Shown here piece after piece: positions 37,071 to 46,461 of a stretch of 64,000 nucleotides of DNA (position 1 is its first letter; the number at the start of each line of letters is the position of its first letter). Both the position numbers and the translations under genes were made by a program. The notes beneath the pieces are model-generated. The model searched no databases. It was not told the origin of the DNA and saw only the letters and a program-made list of their open reading frames with translations. Source of the stretch: Hyphomonadaceae bacterium (GTDB taxonomy: Bacteria; Pseudomonadota; Alphaproteobacteria; Caulobacterales; Hyphomonadaceae); NCBI GenBank assembly GCA_947474455.1, contig CANJIL010000002.1, forward strand, positions 62,001 through 126,000. The letters run 5' to 3'.

Positions 37071-37252
37071 TTACGCTGCCCGATCACTTGCTCTACGCGC
37101 CAAGCCCCGCGCCGCCCCGATGGATGTTGCCCGGCAGTCAAATGGATAACTCAGAAATTCGCGCACGCGAACCCCTACGGTGAGCTTTTTCGGCTACGTT
37201 TGCAGCATGGATGTAAGCAGGGATGAATCCGGTAAAAATACCGATAACTTGG

Positions 37253-37726
37253 TTAACGGGCGGCTGACACTTCCTCGTCAATTCGATCCACATGACCGGG
37301 CACGCGGACGTTTCGCCACACCCGGCGAATCAAGCCCGCGGAATCGATCAGGAAAGTCGACCGCACGATTCCCATGAATCGGTTTCCGTAGAGCTGCTTC
37401 TCCTGCCAGACGCCGTAGGCGTTGCAGACCGTTCCCTCCGTGTCGGAGCCGAGCCGGATCTTAAGCTTGTATTTCGCAACGAACGCCTTGTGGTCGGCGA
37501 GGCTATCGCGCGAAACACCCAGTATGCGAACATCTTTCCGCGCGAACATTGCCTGGGCGTCACTGAACGCCACCGCCTCGCGGGTGCACACTTCGGTGTC
37601 GTTCTTGGGATAGAAAAACAGGATCAAATACTTGCCCGCGTATTCAGACAGGCTCGCCGAACCGCCCTTCGTACTTGGCAGCTGGAATGCGGGCACCCGG
37701 TCGCCGGGCTTAAGAGGCTGTGTCAC
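37253..37726 (-). CDS. bcp: Peroxiredoxin, BCP/PrxQ type
   Basis: Thiol peroxidase of 157 aa reducing H2O2 and organic hydroperoxides. The start is GTG 37726 (VTQPLKPGDRVPAFQLPS); the open frame above it is antisense to the AsmA-like gene and is not coding. The peroxidatic Cys is C47 in FFYPKNDTEVCTREA. The usual resolving Cys five residues later is Val (V52). The only other Cys is C101 in GTVCNAYGVW, so this is either a 1-Cys enzyme or uses C101. Divergent from the AsmA-like gene. Confidence 0.9.
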   Translation of the reverse strand: MTQPLKPGDRVPAFQLPSTKGGSASLSEYAGKYLILFFYPKNDTEVCTREAVAFSDAQAMFARKDVRILGVSRDSLADHKAFVAKYKLKIRLGSDTEGTVCNAYGVWQEKQLYGNRFMGIVRSTFLIDSAGLIRRVWRNVRVPGHVDRIDEEVSAAR

Positions 37727-37834
37727 AATCAGTCCGTAATGTTGTGGTTTGGGATGAGTGTCCGAAGTGTACCGTCTTTCAGCTGACCTGGAAAAGCTGC
37801 GGTCTTCCGGGATCTGGAAGCAGGGAGCAAGGCT

Positions 37835-40800
37835 TTGAGGATTTCCCCAAAGCTCCTCATCATCGAGATCTTCGCGTTCCTCGTTTTCGCGATTCTTGCG
37901 ACTGTCGGCTTCCTCGCCTGGCGCTTGTCGCAGGGACCTATCGATCTCGAAATGATCCGGCCGCAGATCGAACGTTCGCTCGCTGACGCGCGCGGCGGCA
38001 AGCCGGTGAAGGTCGATAGCCTCGTTCTCGAATGGGTGCGCGACCGGGGTAGGGTCGAAGCGATCGCAAGAGGGCTGACGGCGATGGATTCGTCCAGCCA
38101 CGTCGCCTTCCGCGCTGAGCGCGCGATGATAGCGCTCGATGCGGCGGCCCTGGTTGCAATGAAGTTCAAGACGCGTCAGCTCAGGCTCGAAACTGGCGCG
38201 GCCTCGGTCATTCGCTCGAAGGAGGGCGTGTGGACCCTCGCCGACATGGTCATCGCGCGTGAGCCCGATACAAGCGAAAGGCCCTTCGATCCCATTCGCG
38301 ACATCAACTGGGCAACGCTTGCCACGCCGCTGCGCGCGTTGATTTCCGCGGGTGACTTCGAGCAGGTCGAATTTGCCAACTTCCGGCTCGACGTCGACGA
38401 CCGGAAGGCCGGCACGAAATGGAGCGCCAATCCCGTCGCCGGAAACTGGACTGCCGGCAAGGACGGCGTCACGATCAACCTCGACGCGACGCTTGCCGAC
38501 GCACTCGCGGGCGAAACCAACGCCATCAAGATCGCAATCGTATCCGATGGCGCCGTCACCCGCGCGGCCGGCAAGCTGACGCTGCAGGGCGTCGACCCGA
38601 TGTCGATCGCGAAGATGTTCGGTTACAACGGTGATGGCTTTTCCTCCGGCAAACCAGCCAGCGCGACCTTCTCCATCGCGGCCACCGAGAAGAGCGGGCT
38701 GCAGAGCACCAGGCTGTCGCTTTCGAGCGTCACCGGGAGCGGCCACTTCGCAGGTCAAGCGATTTCGGTTCGCGATCTTGCCTTTGACGCCGCCTACGAT
38801 CCTGCGACGAAGCAGATCACACTCGAAAAGCTTATGATCGACTCTGACAAAGTCACCGGCGAATTCACCGGGTCGATGAACGCCGCAACCATCATGGCGG
38901 GCGACAGGACGAGCCCCACGCCTTTCAAGCTCGCCGGGACAAACTTCACCCTGGGCGTCACGCCAGTGTTCGAGACGTCGTGGCAATTCGCCTCCGCTGA
39001 CATCGAAGCCGCCATCTCGCCTGATCTTCGCCGCATCACCGTTGCCAATCTCAAAGCCGTCACGGGCGGTCTAACCGCGGCTGCGTCGGGTGAGGTGTGG
39101 CTGGCTGGCGAGGGCGAGGCGACACAGGTCGGCCTCAGGGTCAGCGCCGTGGGCACAGGCGAGATAACGCCCCAGCAGGTCGTCGCCTTCTGGCCGGTGA
39201 ACCTTGGATCCAGCGCCCGCCTCTGGGTTCGCGACCGCATCCCGGCTGGCAAGGCCACCAAGGCCGTTCTAAATGTTGATTGGCCCCCCGGCGCGAACGC
39301 GAAGGGCTTCGTGCCTGACGAGCATCTGACGCTCGAATTTACCGTGGAAGATGCGAACGTTATCTTCCTCGATGACTTCCCGCCCGTCACCGACGTGTCC
39401 GGCGTCGGACTTCTCAAAGGCAACAGCCTGACCATCGACGTTTCCGGCGGTATGCTCGGCGCCTGGCAGGTCGACGAAGGAACGGTCGTGCTGCCGCGCT
39501 TCTCGCCCGATGGTGCGATCATGGACGTGAAAGTGTCGGGACGCGGCGGCCTCACCGACATGATGCGCGTGCTTGACCGGAGCAACCTCAAGGTCGGGTC
39601 GCGTTACGGCCTTATGATCGACCAGATGACCGGCTCTGGCAGTATCGATGTTCATGTCGAACATCCTATGCGCGATCATGTTAGCATCGAAGACGAGCAC
39701 TTCACGATCACGGGCGGGTTCGTCTCCGCGTCAGCGCCGGATCTGGTCGGCGACTTCGGCCTCACCAACGCCAACGTCAACTTTGATCTCGACCAGCATG
39801 GCATCTCGATGTCTGGCAGCGGCAATTTCGGTCCGGCGCCCGTCAGCTTCGAATGGCAGGAGCGCACCGACGCCAGCGGAGAAGCTGAAGCACAGCTCAG
39901 CGCGAAGGCACGCGCCACGCCCGATCTGTTGAACGCGCTAGGTATTGCCGTGCGCAACGTCATGCAGGGCGAGGCGGCGGTCGACCTCACCGCATCGGGC
40001 CCGGGCGGCCGCAACTTCACGGCCGTCACGGCCAATGTGGATCTGACGCATGCCCAGCTCGATCTCGGCGAATTCGGCTGGACGAAGAAATACGATTCCC
40101 CGGCCAAAGGCACGTTCCGATACGGCAAGGGCAATGATGGCTCGATTCTGACCGGCGACATTCGTGCCGATGGGCTGGAGCTGATCGGCGAGGCGTCGAT
40201 GGATAATGCGGGTGTGTTCCGCACAGTCGACATCGAGCGCATCTTCTCGCGCGAAACGGTAGATCTGCGGGGCATGCTGAGCCGCAAGCAGGATGGCGGC
40301 TATCGCCTGACGCTCAACGGGCCGTTCTTCGACGCGAGTCCGTGGATGGATTCCTTCCTGAATTTTGGGGGCGAGAAGAAGCCGCAATCTGCCTACCCGG
40401 TCGGAGGCCACGACGACCCCGGACCGGTGTTCGATATCCAGATGAAGGCCGACAGGCTGCGCGTTCGCGAGAATGCCGAGATTGGCAACGCTAAGGTCGT
40501 CCTGGCGCTGGACGGCGACGGCCCGCGCAGCGGCACGATCACAGGCCAGATCGAGCGCGGCAAGAATCTCAACGTCGCCATCAGCACGACGAATGGCGTG
40601 CGCAATATTGCGGCGCAGATGGATGACGCCGGCTTTGGCGCCCGCGTGGTGTTGAACGCCGACTACCTGATCGGCGGCAAGCTCAATTTTGACGGCAAAT
40701 TCAAGGGGTCGGATGGCGACGCCGTGATAACCATGAGCGATGTGCGCCTTAAAGATGCGCCATTCGTCGCTCAGCTTTTTTCTCTCGCGTCACTTCAGGG

Positions 40801-41251
40801 TCTGGCCGACGTGCTGTCGGGCGAGGGGGTGATGTTTTCCGAGGTGAACGCGCCGGTGAAGTTTGTCGATGGCCGTATCGATCTTCCGGGCATGCGCGCC
40901 ACAGGCCCTGCGATGGGCATCACGGCGCGAGGCTGGATCGCGCCCGAAAACTCCGAACTGGCGCTCGATGGCGTGCTGGCGCCGTCCTTCATCGGCGCCA
41001 ACTCGGTGCTTGGCAACCTGCCGATCATCGGCGACCTGTTCGTCTCGCGCCAGGGCGAAGGCATGTTCGCGCCAACCTATTCGGTGCGCGGCACATTCTC
41101 CCGCGCCCGCATCTCCCTGAACCCGGTTGCTGCGTTGACCCCCGGCGTGCTGCGCCAGATCTTCGAGAACCCGTCAGCGCCGCCGCCCGATTTCGAAGTG
41201 GCGCCAGCAGCGCCGGCGCCGCAAGCTAAGCCAGGTGCGGGCAATCGCTAG
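37835..41251 (+). CDS. Large AsmA-like/DUF3971 (YhdP-type) membrane protein
   Basis: 1138 aa. One N-terminal membrane helix (IEIFAFLVFAILATVGFLAW, about 10-30) anchors a very long beta-rich periplasmic region. DUF3971 and AsmA C-terminal-like repeats are visible (VLNVDWPPGANAKGF, LKGNSLTIDVSGGMLGAW). Such repeats build a groove thought to carry phospholipids to the outer membrane. It ends in a short Pro/Ala tail. Start is TTG 37835, with GGGAG 7 nt upstream and the helix directly after. Role assigned by family only. Confidence 0.85.
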   Translation: MRISPKLLIIEIFAFLVFAILATVGFLAWRLSQGPIDLEMIRPQIERSLADARGGKPVKVDSLVLEWVRDRGRVEAIARGLTAMDSSSHVAFRAERAMIALDAAALVAMKFKTRQLRLETGAASVIRSKEGVWTLADMVIAREPDTSERPFDPIRDINWATLATPLRALISAGDFEQVEFANFRLDVDDRKAGTKWSANPVAGNWTAGKDGVTINLDATLADALAGETNAIKIAIVSDGAVTRAAGKLTLQGVDPMSIAKMFGYNGDGFSSGKPASATFSIAATEKSGLQSTRLSLSSVTGSGHFAGQAISVRDLAFDAAYDPATKQITLEKLMIDSDKVTGEFTGSMNAATIMAGDRTSPTPFKLAGTNFTLGVTPVFETSWQFASADIEAAISPDLRRITVANLKAVTGGLTAAASGEVWLAGEGEATQVGLRVSAVGTGEITPQQVVAFWPVNLGSSARLWVRDRIPAGKATKAVLNVDWPPGANAKGFVPDEHLTLEFTVEDANVIFLDDFPPVTDVSGVGLLKGNSLTIDVSGGMLGAWQVDEGTVVLPRFSPDGAIMDVKVSGRGGLTDMMRVLDRSNLKVGSRYGLMIDQMTGSGSIDVHVEHPMRDHVSIEDEHFTITGGFVSASAPDLVGDFGLTNANVNFDLDQHGISMSGSGNFGPAPVSFEWQERTDASGEAEAQLSAKARATPDLLNALGIAVRNVMQGEAAVDLTASGPGGRNFTAVTANVDLTHAQLDLGEFGWTKKYDSPAKGTFRYGKGNDGSILTGDIRADGLELIGEASMDNAGVFRTVDIERIFSRETVDLRGMLSRKQDGGYRLTLNGPFFDASPWMDSFLNFGGEKKPQSAYPVGGHDDPGPVFDIQMKADRLRVRENAEIGNAKVVLALDGDGPRSGTITGQIERGKNLNVAISTTNGVRNIAAQMDDAGFGARVVLNADYLIGGKLNFDGKFKGSDGDAVITMSDVRLKDAPFVAQLFSLASLQGLADVLSGEGVMFSEVNAPVKFVDGRIDLPGMRATGPAMGITARGWIAPENSELALDGVLAPSFIGANSVLGNLPIIGDLFVSRQGEGMFAPTYSVRGTFSRARISLNPVAALTPGVLRQIFENPSAPPPDFEVAPAAPAPQAKPGAGNR

Positions 41252-41263
41252 CTTAAAGTCGCA

Positions 41264-41773
41264 TCAGTCCTCGACCACCTTCTTGAGGTTGGCCAGCGCG
41301 CCTTCAATCGACTTGCGGCGGCCGGCGATGAATGCGTCCTTGGCGGCCTGGTCGGCCTGATCCGACATGTCGAGCACGAGGGTGTAGATCACCTTTGACG
41401 ATTTGGCGTCGATCGGACGGGCCTCCAGGAAGCCGTGATAGAGATTGTTGAATGTCCCTTCGACGGCGGGCTGCGTGTAGCCATAGCTAAGCTCGGTCTT
41501 GGCAACGAGGACTTCCGTCACCCGATTGGCGACCACGCGCACCGAACCCATTTCGCCATTTCCTGAAGTCACTTCGCAAGGAATGGTGTTGGTCGCATAG
41601 AGCCACTTGCCCTCAACGCACCATCCACCGATTCTTGCTCAAACCTCGATCGCAGGTTTCTTGATCGCGATCTCCATCGGGATGGAAACGTATTCCGGGT
41701 CCTTTGCCCAGGCAGCCGATGTCATGGCTGCCGCGCCGATCACGCAGACAGCCAGTTTCAATGTTGGCTTCAT
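41264..41773 (-). pseudogene. Secreted SRPBCC-family protein gene with an in-frame TGA
   Basis: From ATG 41773 (AAGGGAG upstream) a signal peptide (MKPTLKLAVCVIGAAAM...AWA) leads into VSIPMEIAIKKPAIEV, then TGA at 41639-41641, then in the same frame ARIGGWCVEGKW and an uninterrupted 122 codons to 41264. SRPBCC/polyketide-cyclase-like proteins have Trp at this place (VWARIGGWC), so TGG to TGA is the simplest explanation. Without readthrough only 44 residues would be made. Convergent with the AsmA-like gene, 12 bases apart. Confidence 0.85.
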
Positions 41774-42269
41774 TGTCCACTTCTCCCTTGCATAGGTTCG
41801 CTGGCGATAGCTTAAAGCCGGGCGTATGCGCTACTCCGAGCGCAACGGGGCAGAAAAAGGACAGAGAGAAAGCAGTTGCGCAGCGTCAAGGCTTTGTCCG
41901 GCATCATTCGGATTTGTTCTCCCGCCGTTGCAACTGGAGGGCGTTGCTCGTATCGCGAGGAGCTCGGCTTACTCCGGCGCTCGCGCAAAATTCTGCCTCC
42001 GAATACCGTTCTTGCGTCCCTCGCGCTCAAACGCGCGCGCGCCGTGCAGGAGGCCGCATAATTGCGCTGAGATTTGCAGATTTGTCGCGGAAAGATGAGA
42101 CGACGCGCTTACGGTCAACGCCCGTCAAACGACAGGTTGGATTTCGTCGAATACCGGCGATGCTTGATCAAGGCCGTCCGTCATCGGAGGCATAAAAATG
42201 TACCAGTCCTTGACCTAAAAAGGTTTCAAAAACGGCCGTCAGCATCCCTAGCCTTGGCGCTTGAAAGGC
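41774..42269. other. 496-base region upstream of tRNA-Gly, no gene seen
   Basis: Short frames on both strands, none with domain, start context or consistent codon pattern. No direct repeat of the tRNA 3' end was noticed, so there is no sign of an integrated element here. Confidence 0.45.
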
Positions 42270-42343
42270 TGGAGCGGGTAGAGGGAATCGAACCCTCGTA
42301 TTCAGCTTGGAAGGCTGCTGCTCTACCATTGAGCTATACCCGC
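42270..42343 (-). tRNA. tRNA-Gly (anticodon UCC)
   Basis: Full cloverleaf on the minus strand. Acceptor GCGGGTA/TACCCGC, D-arm GCTC...GAGC, anticodon arm GCAGC-CTTCCAA-GCTGA style with TCC at 42309-42311, T-arm with TTCGATT, discriminator U and an encoded CCA. 74 nt including CCA. Confidence 0.95.
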
Positions 42344-42380
42344 GAGCCGGGCAGCGGTTACGCGAAAACGGCCGGGAAGT

Positions 42381-43055
42381 CTATTGGCCTTGACCATCGA
42401 GGTCTTTCCGCGCCGCGGCGAAAACCGCGTGGAACATCTCCCCGGTCAGGCGGCCGGTGTTCGTGTTGTAGCGGCTGCAATGGTAGCTGTCGTGGAGGAC
42501 GACCGGGCCTCTGGGGCTGGTCAGGACGAAGCGTTTTGCATGACCGAACACGGCGGCAGAGGGCTTTGCGCCAAGCGCCCGAGCCGTGCTGTCGTGGGCG
42601 ATGCGGCCGAGGGCCACGATCACCTTCAGGTTCGGCAGCTGGCTGATCCGCGAGATCAGGAACTGCCGGCAGGTCACGATTTCAGCGCCGGTCGGCTTGT
42701 TCTCGGGCGGCACGCAGCGGACGGCGTTCGAGATGATGCAGTCCTTGAGTTTCACGCCGTCATCCGGCCGCGCCTGGTAAACGCCGGTGGAGAACCCGAA
42801 CTTCGCCAGCGTCGAATAGAGCAGGTCGCCGGCAAAATCCCCGGTGAAGGGCCGTCCGGTTCTGTTGGCCCCCTGCAATCCCGGGGCGAGTCCTACGATT
42901 AGCAAGCGGCCGGATGTATCTCCAAAGGAAGGAACCGGCGCGTTGAACCAGGCGGGATGCGCCCTCGTGTTGGCTGTCCGGAAATCGACGAGGCGAGGGC
43001 AGAGGGAGCAATCGAGCGGCGCTTCCGCCGTTGTCATTGCATTCCCCTTAGCCAT
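42381..43055 (-). CDS. Family 5 (UDGb-type) uracil-DNA glycosylase
   Basis: Removes uracil, and in this family often hypoxanthine and other deaminated bases, from DNA. 224 aa. The signature LIVGLAPGLQGANRTGRPFT-GDFAGD is specific to family 5. Four Cys likely bind a 4Fe-4S cluster (DCSLCPRL near the N-terminus; RCVPPENKPT...CRQFL). The C-terminal motif LHDSYHCSRYNTNTG is the DNA-binding HPSxxN-like loop. Its start overlaps the NYN gene stop by 1 base (TGATG), so translation is coupled. Confidence 0.93.
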   Translation of the reverse strand: MAKGNAMTTAEAPLDCSLCPRLVDFRTANTRAHPAWFNAPVPSFGDTSGRLLIVGLAPGLQGANRTGRPFTGDFAGDLLYSTLAKFGFSTGVYQARPDDGVKLKDCIISNAVRCVPPENKPTGAEIVTCRQFLISRISQLPNLKVIVALGRIAHDSTARALGAKPSAAVFGHAKRFVLTSPRGPVVLHDSYHCSRYNTNTGRLTGEMFHAVFAAARKDLDGQGQ

Positions 43056-43654
43056 CAGTCCTCCTCATCGTCGTCCTCGTCGCGGTCCCCGGCGGTCGCA
43101 GACGCCAGCCGCATCTGCGGCTGTCGCGGCGGACGCCCCACCAGTTCGGCAAGATCCGCGAGCTCGATGAATGTATCCGCAGCCCGCCTCAGCTCATCCG
43201 CGACCATGGGTGGCGACGTCTTTGCCGTCGACACCACCGATACCCGCACGCCCCTTTCCTGCACCGCCTCCACCAGCCGGGTCAAACCCCCATCGCCCGA
43301 GAAGAGGACGACGTGGTCCACATGCGGGGCGAGGTTAAGCATGTCGACCGTGATTTCGACGTCCATGTCGCCCTTCACCCGTCGCCTGCCAGAGGAGTCG
43401 GTGTACTCCTTGGCCGGCTTGGTCACGACCTTGAAGCCGTTGTACTGGAGCCAGTCGACCAGCGGCCGGATCGGAGAATAGTCCTCGTTTTCGATCAGGA
43501 CGGTGTAGTAGTACGCTCGGATCATCTGCCCCCGGCGGCGGAACTCGTCCAGCAGCTTCCGGTAGTCGACCTCGACGCCCAGCGTCTTGCCGGCCGAATG
43601 GAGGTTGGCCCCGTCTATGAAAAGGGCCAGACGTTCGGACTTGTAGAAGGCCAT
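43055..43654 (-). CDS. NYN-domain (LabA/DUF88) PIN-like ribonuclease
   Basis: 199 aa. NYN fold with the acidic metal-binding residues in LFIDGANLH, KGDMDVEITVDM and LFSGDGGLTRLV. A short acidic tail (DRDEDDDEED) ends the protein. Family members are predicted RNases that process RNA. First gene of a two-gene unit with the uracil-DNA glycosylase. Divergent from rpoZ with 213 bases between the starts. Confidence 0.9.
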   Translation of the reverse strand: MAFYKSERLALFIDGANLHSAGKTLGVEVDYRKLLDEFRRRGQMIRAYYYTVLIENEDYSPIRPLVDWLQYNGFKVVTKPAKEYTDSSGRRRVKGDMDVEITVDMLNLAPHVDHVVLFSGDGGLTRLVEAVQERGVRVSVVSTAKTSPPMVADELRRAADTFIELADLAELVGRPPRQPQMRLASATAGDRDEDDDEED

Positions 43655-43867
43655 GTTTCCTACCCCTGGGAGACAGCCCCTCCGGCCTCGGGTCTCGCCA
43701 GCCCGGAATTGCCCCTAGCTGGTCGATATTGACCGGTCCGGCGGGTCGGCAATGGGGGTGCAATCGTGCATGGGCGCTGGGTCCGCTGGTAAAATGGGGC
43801 TGTAACGCTTAATGTTGCGTCCGCGAAGCTGTTCCTGTAGACGGGGCGGTTCTCAAAGGAGACTCGA

Positions 43868-44218
43868 ATGGCCCGCGTGACGGTTGAAGATTGCGTGGAA
43901 AAGGTCCCGAACCGGTTCCAACTGGTTCTTCTCGCAGCGCATCGCGCCCGGGTTATCCGCCAGGGGGCGCCGATCACCATTGACCGTGACAACGACAAGG
44001 ACCCGGTTGTGGCCCTGCGCGAGATCGCGGACGAGACTGTGGATCTAGAAACCATTCGCGACAGCCTGGTCGCTGAACTGCAAGAAGTCCGTCCCGGCGA
44101 GGAAGCCGAAAAGGAAGCCGACAAGAAGGCGCTCGCCGCAGCTCCGGCCTCCTCTGAAGAGGAAGTCCTCAAGGCCTACCAGGTCGAGCTGGAGTCGGCG
44201 CGCGAAGAGCGCTTCTAA
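43868..44218 (+). CDS. rpoZ: RNA polymerase omega subunit
   Basis: 116 aa. [20 protein letters not shown] and [16 protein letters not shown] followed by [11 protein letters not shown] are the conserved core; the C-terminal 45 residues are acidic and variable. AAAGGAGAC ribosome site before ATG 43868. Nine bases before the rsh gene, a classic alphaproteobacterial arrangement; omega also carries a ppGpp-binding site of RNA polymerase. Confidence 0.96.
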   Translation: MARVTVEDCVEKVPNRFQLVLLAAHRARVIRQGAPITIDRDNDKDPVVALREIADETVDLETIRDSLVAELQEVRPGEEAEKEADKKALAAAPASSEEEVLKAYQVELESAREERF

Positions 44219-44227
44219 GGGGCAGGG

Positions 44228-46459
44228 ATGGGGCACACGTCCAACGTTGCCCCGTTCAAGAAACCGGAAAGTGCTGCGCCGGCTGCAAAGCCACGGCGCA
44301 AGTTCCTGCGGCAGAACGAGCTCCTCGATATCGTAAAGAGCTACCAACCCGACGCCGACGAAGACGAACTCAACAAGGCCTACGTGTTCGCCGTGATGAA
44401 GCACGGCCAGCAGATGCGCCATTCCGGCGACCCGTATTTCGCACATCCCGTGTCCGTTGCCGGCCTGCTCACCGGCCTCAAGCTGGATCAGTCGACGATC
44501 ATCGCTGGCCTCCTCCATGACGTGGTCGAGGACTGCAATGTTTCGGTCGCCGAAGTCCTCGAGATGTTCGGCCGGGAAGTGGCGGAGCTGGTCGACGGCG
44601 TCACCAAGCTGCCCAAGGCCAAGGAAGGCCAGCCTGTTCCGCGCGCGTTGCAGCAGGCCGAGAACTTCCAGAAGTTCATACTCGCTACAACCAGGGATAT
44701 CCGCGTTCTGCTCGTGAAGCTGGCTGATCGCCTGCATAACATGCGCACGATCGAGTTCATGCCGACTGAAGAAGCGAAGCTGCGCATCTCGCGAGAGACC
44801 CTGGATATCTACGCGCCGCTCGCCCGCCGTGTCGGTCTCTCGATCTTCGCGGGCGAGCTGGAGGACTTGGCTTTCCGACAGGTGAACCCGGTCGCGTATT
44901 CCGCCATTGTGAAACGCCTCGATGAGCTGGTGTCAGACGACACCTCTGTTCTAGATCGAATCCGCTCGGACCTGGAGACTGTGATGCTCACGCGCGGGGT
45001 GCGCGGTGACCTGCAGGGACGCATGAAGCGGCCCTATTCGATCTGGCGAAAGCTCGAGAATAAGTCGATCTCGTTCAAGGATCTTGGCGATGTATTCGCC
45101 TACCGCTTGCTCGTGAACTCCACCGAGGAATGCTATCAGGCGCTCGGCGCCGCGCACCAGCAATGGGCGGCCCTGTCGGAGAAGTTCAAAGACTATATCT
45201 CCGTTCCCAAGCCCAACGGTTACCGCTCGCTCCACACCACCTTCCTCGGACCGGGCAACCGCCGCGTCGAACTCCAGATCCGCACGAAGGACATGGAGGC
45301 GGTGGCTGAACGGGGCGTCGCGGCGCACTGGAAGTACAAGGACTCGCAATACGGTTTTGACGCCGAAGCCGCGCGCGAGGCCGGCCTCGATGCCGAGGCG
45401 GAACTCGTTGAGTTCGCCGACATGCTCAAGCATGGCTCAAGCCCCGAGGAATTCCTCGAGCACGCCAAGCTGCAGATGTATCGCGACAGCGTATTCGTCT
45501 TCTCCCCGAAAGGTCAGCTCGTGCGGCTGCCCGCCGGCGCTACGCCGCTGGATTTCGCCTATGCCGTCCACACCGAGATCGGCGACACCACGATCGGCGC
45601 CCGTATCAACGGGCAGGAGCGTCCGCTCCGCACCGTGCTCGAGAACGGCGACACCGTGGAAATCCTGCGTGGATCGAAACCGGCCGCCCAACCCCATTGG
45701 GAAAGCCTTGCCGTCACTGGCCGCGCGCGCTCGGCAATCCGACGCCTGACGCGCTCGGCGGAACGCGGCGAGTTCATCGCCATCGGATACCGCCTGATCG
45801 AGCACGCACTCCGCCGCATCGGTCTTGACCCGGCCGAGATTGATCAGGCCGAAATGACCGCGCGAACGGGCTTCGATAAGCCTGACGCGCTCGCCGAAGC
45901 GGTCGGTCGCGGCCGCCTGTCAACCGCCGACATGCTCGAAAAGGCCTTCCCTGGCCTCGACGATCCCGGCCGGCACACGCCCGCCAGCCCTGACGTGGAA
46001 GGCCCCAACCTCATCGCGGGCGGCGAGATGACCGCTGGCGTCACTATGCACCTTGCCGAATGCTGCTCGCCGCTGCCCGGCGACCGCATCGTCGGCGTGC
46101 TGATCCCCGACAAGGGGATCGAAGTCCACGTCATCGATTGCGCGCGGCTGGAAGACTACGAGGACCAGGCTGACCTTTGGCTGGACCTGCGCTGGAAACC
46201 GAAAGCGGAAAGCGATGTCCTCGCCGTGGGGCGCATCCATGTCACCACCGCCAACCGCCGGGGCGCGCTTGCGCTGCTAGCCAAGACCGTATCAGACGCT
46301 CAGGGGAACATCGTCAACGTCAAGACGCTCAAGCGCTCGCCGGACTTCTTCGACTTCGAGTTCGACGTCGAGGTTGAAGACAGCCGGCGTCTCACGCAGA
46401 TCGTTGCGGCCCTCCGGGCGCTCGCTGTGGTCGACTCCGCTGAGCGGGTAAAGGGATAG
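44228..46459 (+). CDS. rsh: Bifunctional (p)ppGpp synthetase/hydrolase (Rsh/SpoT)
   Basis: 743 aa. Hydrolase domain about 45-200 with the HD motif in GLLHDVVED and DPYFAHP; synthetase domain about 250-370 with RMKRPYSIWRKL, ISFKDLGDVFAYRLLV and SVPKPNGYRSLHTT. Next come TGS (VFVFSPKGQLVRLPAGATPL), a conserved-cysteine/zinc-finger-like segment (HLAECCSPLPGD) and a C-terminal ACT domain (TTANRRGALALLAKTVSDAQ). Both catalytic sites look intact. It is the single Rsh typical of alphaproteobacteria, 9 bases after rpoZ. Confidence 0.97.
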   Translation: MGHTSNVAPFKKPESAAPAAKPRRKFLRQNELLDIVKSYQPDADEDELNKAYVFAVMKHGQQMRHSGDPYFAHPVSVAGLLTGLKLDQSTIIAGLLHDVVEDCNVSVAEVLEMFGREVAELVDGVTKLPKAKEGQPVPRALQQAENFQKFILATTRDIRVLLVKLADRLHNMRTIEFMPTEEAKLRISRETLDIYAPLARRVGLSIFAGELEDLAFRQVNPVAYSAIVKRLDELVSDDTSVLDRIRSDLETVMLTRGVRGDLQGRMKRPYSIWRKLENKSISFKDLGDVFAYRLLVNSTEECYQALGAAHQQWAALSEKFKDYISVPKPNGYRSLHTTFLGPGNRRVELQIRTKDMEAVAERGVAAHWKYKDSQYGFDAEAAREAGLDAEAELVEFADMLKHGSSPEEFLEHAKLQMYRDSVFVFSPKGQLVRLPAGATPLDFAYAVHTEIGDTTIGARINGQERPLRTVLENGDTVEILRGSKPAAQPHWESLAVTGRARSAIRRLTRSAERGEFIAIGYRLIEHALRRIGLDPAEIDQAEMTARTGFDKPDALAEAVGRGRLSTADMLEKAFPGLDDPGRHTPASPDVEGPNLIAGGEMTAGVTMHLAECCSPLPGDRIVGVLIPDKGIEVHVIDCARLEDYEDQADLWLDLRWKPKAESDVLAVGRIHVTTANRRGALALLAKTVSDAQGNIVNVKTLKRSPDFFDFEFDVEVEDSRRLTQIVAALRALAVVDSAERVKG

Positions 46460-46461
46460 TC

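Noticed and set aside
37727-38986. Long minus-strand open frame upstream of the peroxiredoxin
   Set aside because: It is antisense to the AsmA-like gene, has no recognisable domain, and the peroxiredoxin homology begins only at GTG 37726.
42270-42343. Genomic island inserted at tRNA-Gly
   Set aside because: No integrase and no direct repeat of the tRNA end seen on either side.
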